In this document: piece by piece, positions 5,950 through 5,965 of the stretch
Numbering within the stretch: the stretch's first letter is position 1
Layout: each line of letters starts with the position of its first letter
Source: JASHVB01 sp049522565
GTDB taxonomy: Bacteria > Pseudomonadota > Alphaproteobacteria > Acetobacterales > Acetobacteraceae
Reading direction: 5' to 3'
Assembly (NCBI GenBank): GCA_049522565.1
Contig: JBEKNT010000420.1
Coordinates: 1 to 5,965, forward strand
Length of the DNA: 5,965 nucleotides
The notes under the pieces: generated by a model
What the model was told of the DNA's origin: nothing
Databases searched by the model: none
What the model saw: the letters and a program-made list of their open reading frames with translations, nothing else
Program-made: the position numbers and the translations under genes

Positions 5950-5965
5950 CAGCATCCGAATGCTG
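5950..5965. repeat. Small inverted repeat at the right edge
   Basis: CAGCAT (5950-5955) and ATGCTG (5960-5965) flank CCGA. The arms reach the last base of the window, so the repeat may continue beyond it. Its role is unknown. Confidence 0.35.

Larger units (their letters stand above)
5553..5965. other. Gene-free upstream region of the kinase operon
   Basis: No open frame here gives a recognisable protein on either strand; the frames open at the right edge on the minus strand end in stops near 5816-5840 and look non-coding. The stretch from about 5700 to 5880 is less GC-rich than the genes. It must hold the promoter of the leftward kinase operon, but no convincing -35/-10 pair or ECF-type GGAAC...CGTT pair was found. 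It contains several inverted repeats, listed separately. Confidence 0.6.

Noticed and set aside
5761..5955. Minus-strand 64-codon open frame
   Set aside because: Translation is Arg/Trp-rich with no motif, no ribosome site is evident before its ATG, and base use is unlike the neighbouring genes.

Overview
The window comes from a high-GC bacterium. Composition and gene style suggest an alphaproteobacterium, possibly Rhodospirillales/Acetobacteraceae. That placement is an inference from protein character and is not proven by any marker here. The left half (about 1-2390) is metabolic and the right half (about 2485-5550) is signalling. The last ~400 bases hold no recognisable gene.

Left half: a TauD/TfdA-type Fe(II)/2-oxoglutarate dioxygenase runs leftward out of the window (571 to 1, C-terminus missing). 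Diverging from it across only 47 bases is pdxJ (619-1359), pyridoxine 5'-phosphate synthase, preceded by a promoter-like sequence placed so that the mRNA may be leaderless. Thirty-six bases after pdxJ, on the same strand, is an aldo/keto reductase (1396-2388) with a complete catalytic tetrad. The pair is probably co-transcribed. pdxJ belongs to a sequence subtype in which the usual Asp-His substrate-binding pair is Asn-Lys.

Right half: two leftward genes overlap by 4 bases at their stop/start. The first (5552-4104) encodes a soluble PAS-PAS-HisKA_2-HATPase histidine kinase whose two PAS domains are about 83% identical, a clear internal duplication. The second (4107-2485) encodes a receiver-HisKA-HATPase-receiver hybrid kinase with no output domain. 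Together they look like an intracellular sensor plus a phosphorelay hub whose final effector is not in the window. The reductase and the hybrid-kinase gene converge, separated by 96 bases.

Upstream of the kinase operon (5553-5965) is a gene-free stretch with three successive inverted repeats, the strongest a perfect 10-bp arm dyad at 5673-5701. A segment complementary to the kinase Shine-Dalgarno sequence also lies there. These are the main unexplained structures. I did not find a clearly new system; the most interesting material is the duplicated-PAS kinase with its structured leader and the output-less hybrid partner.
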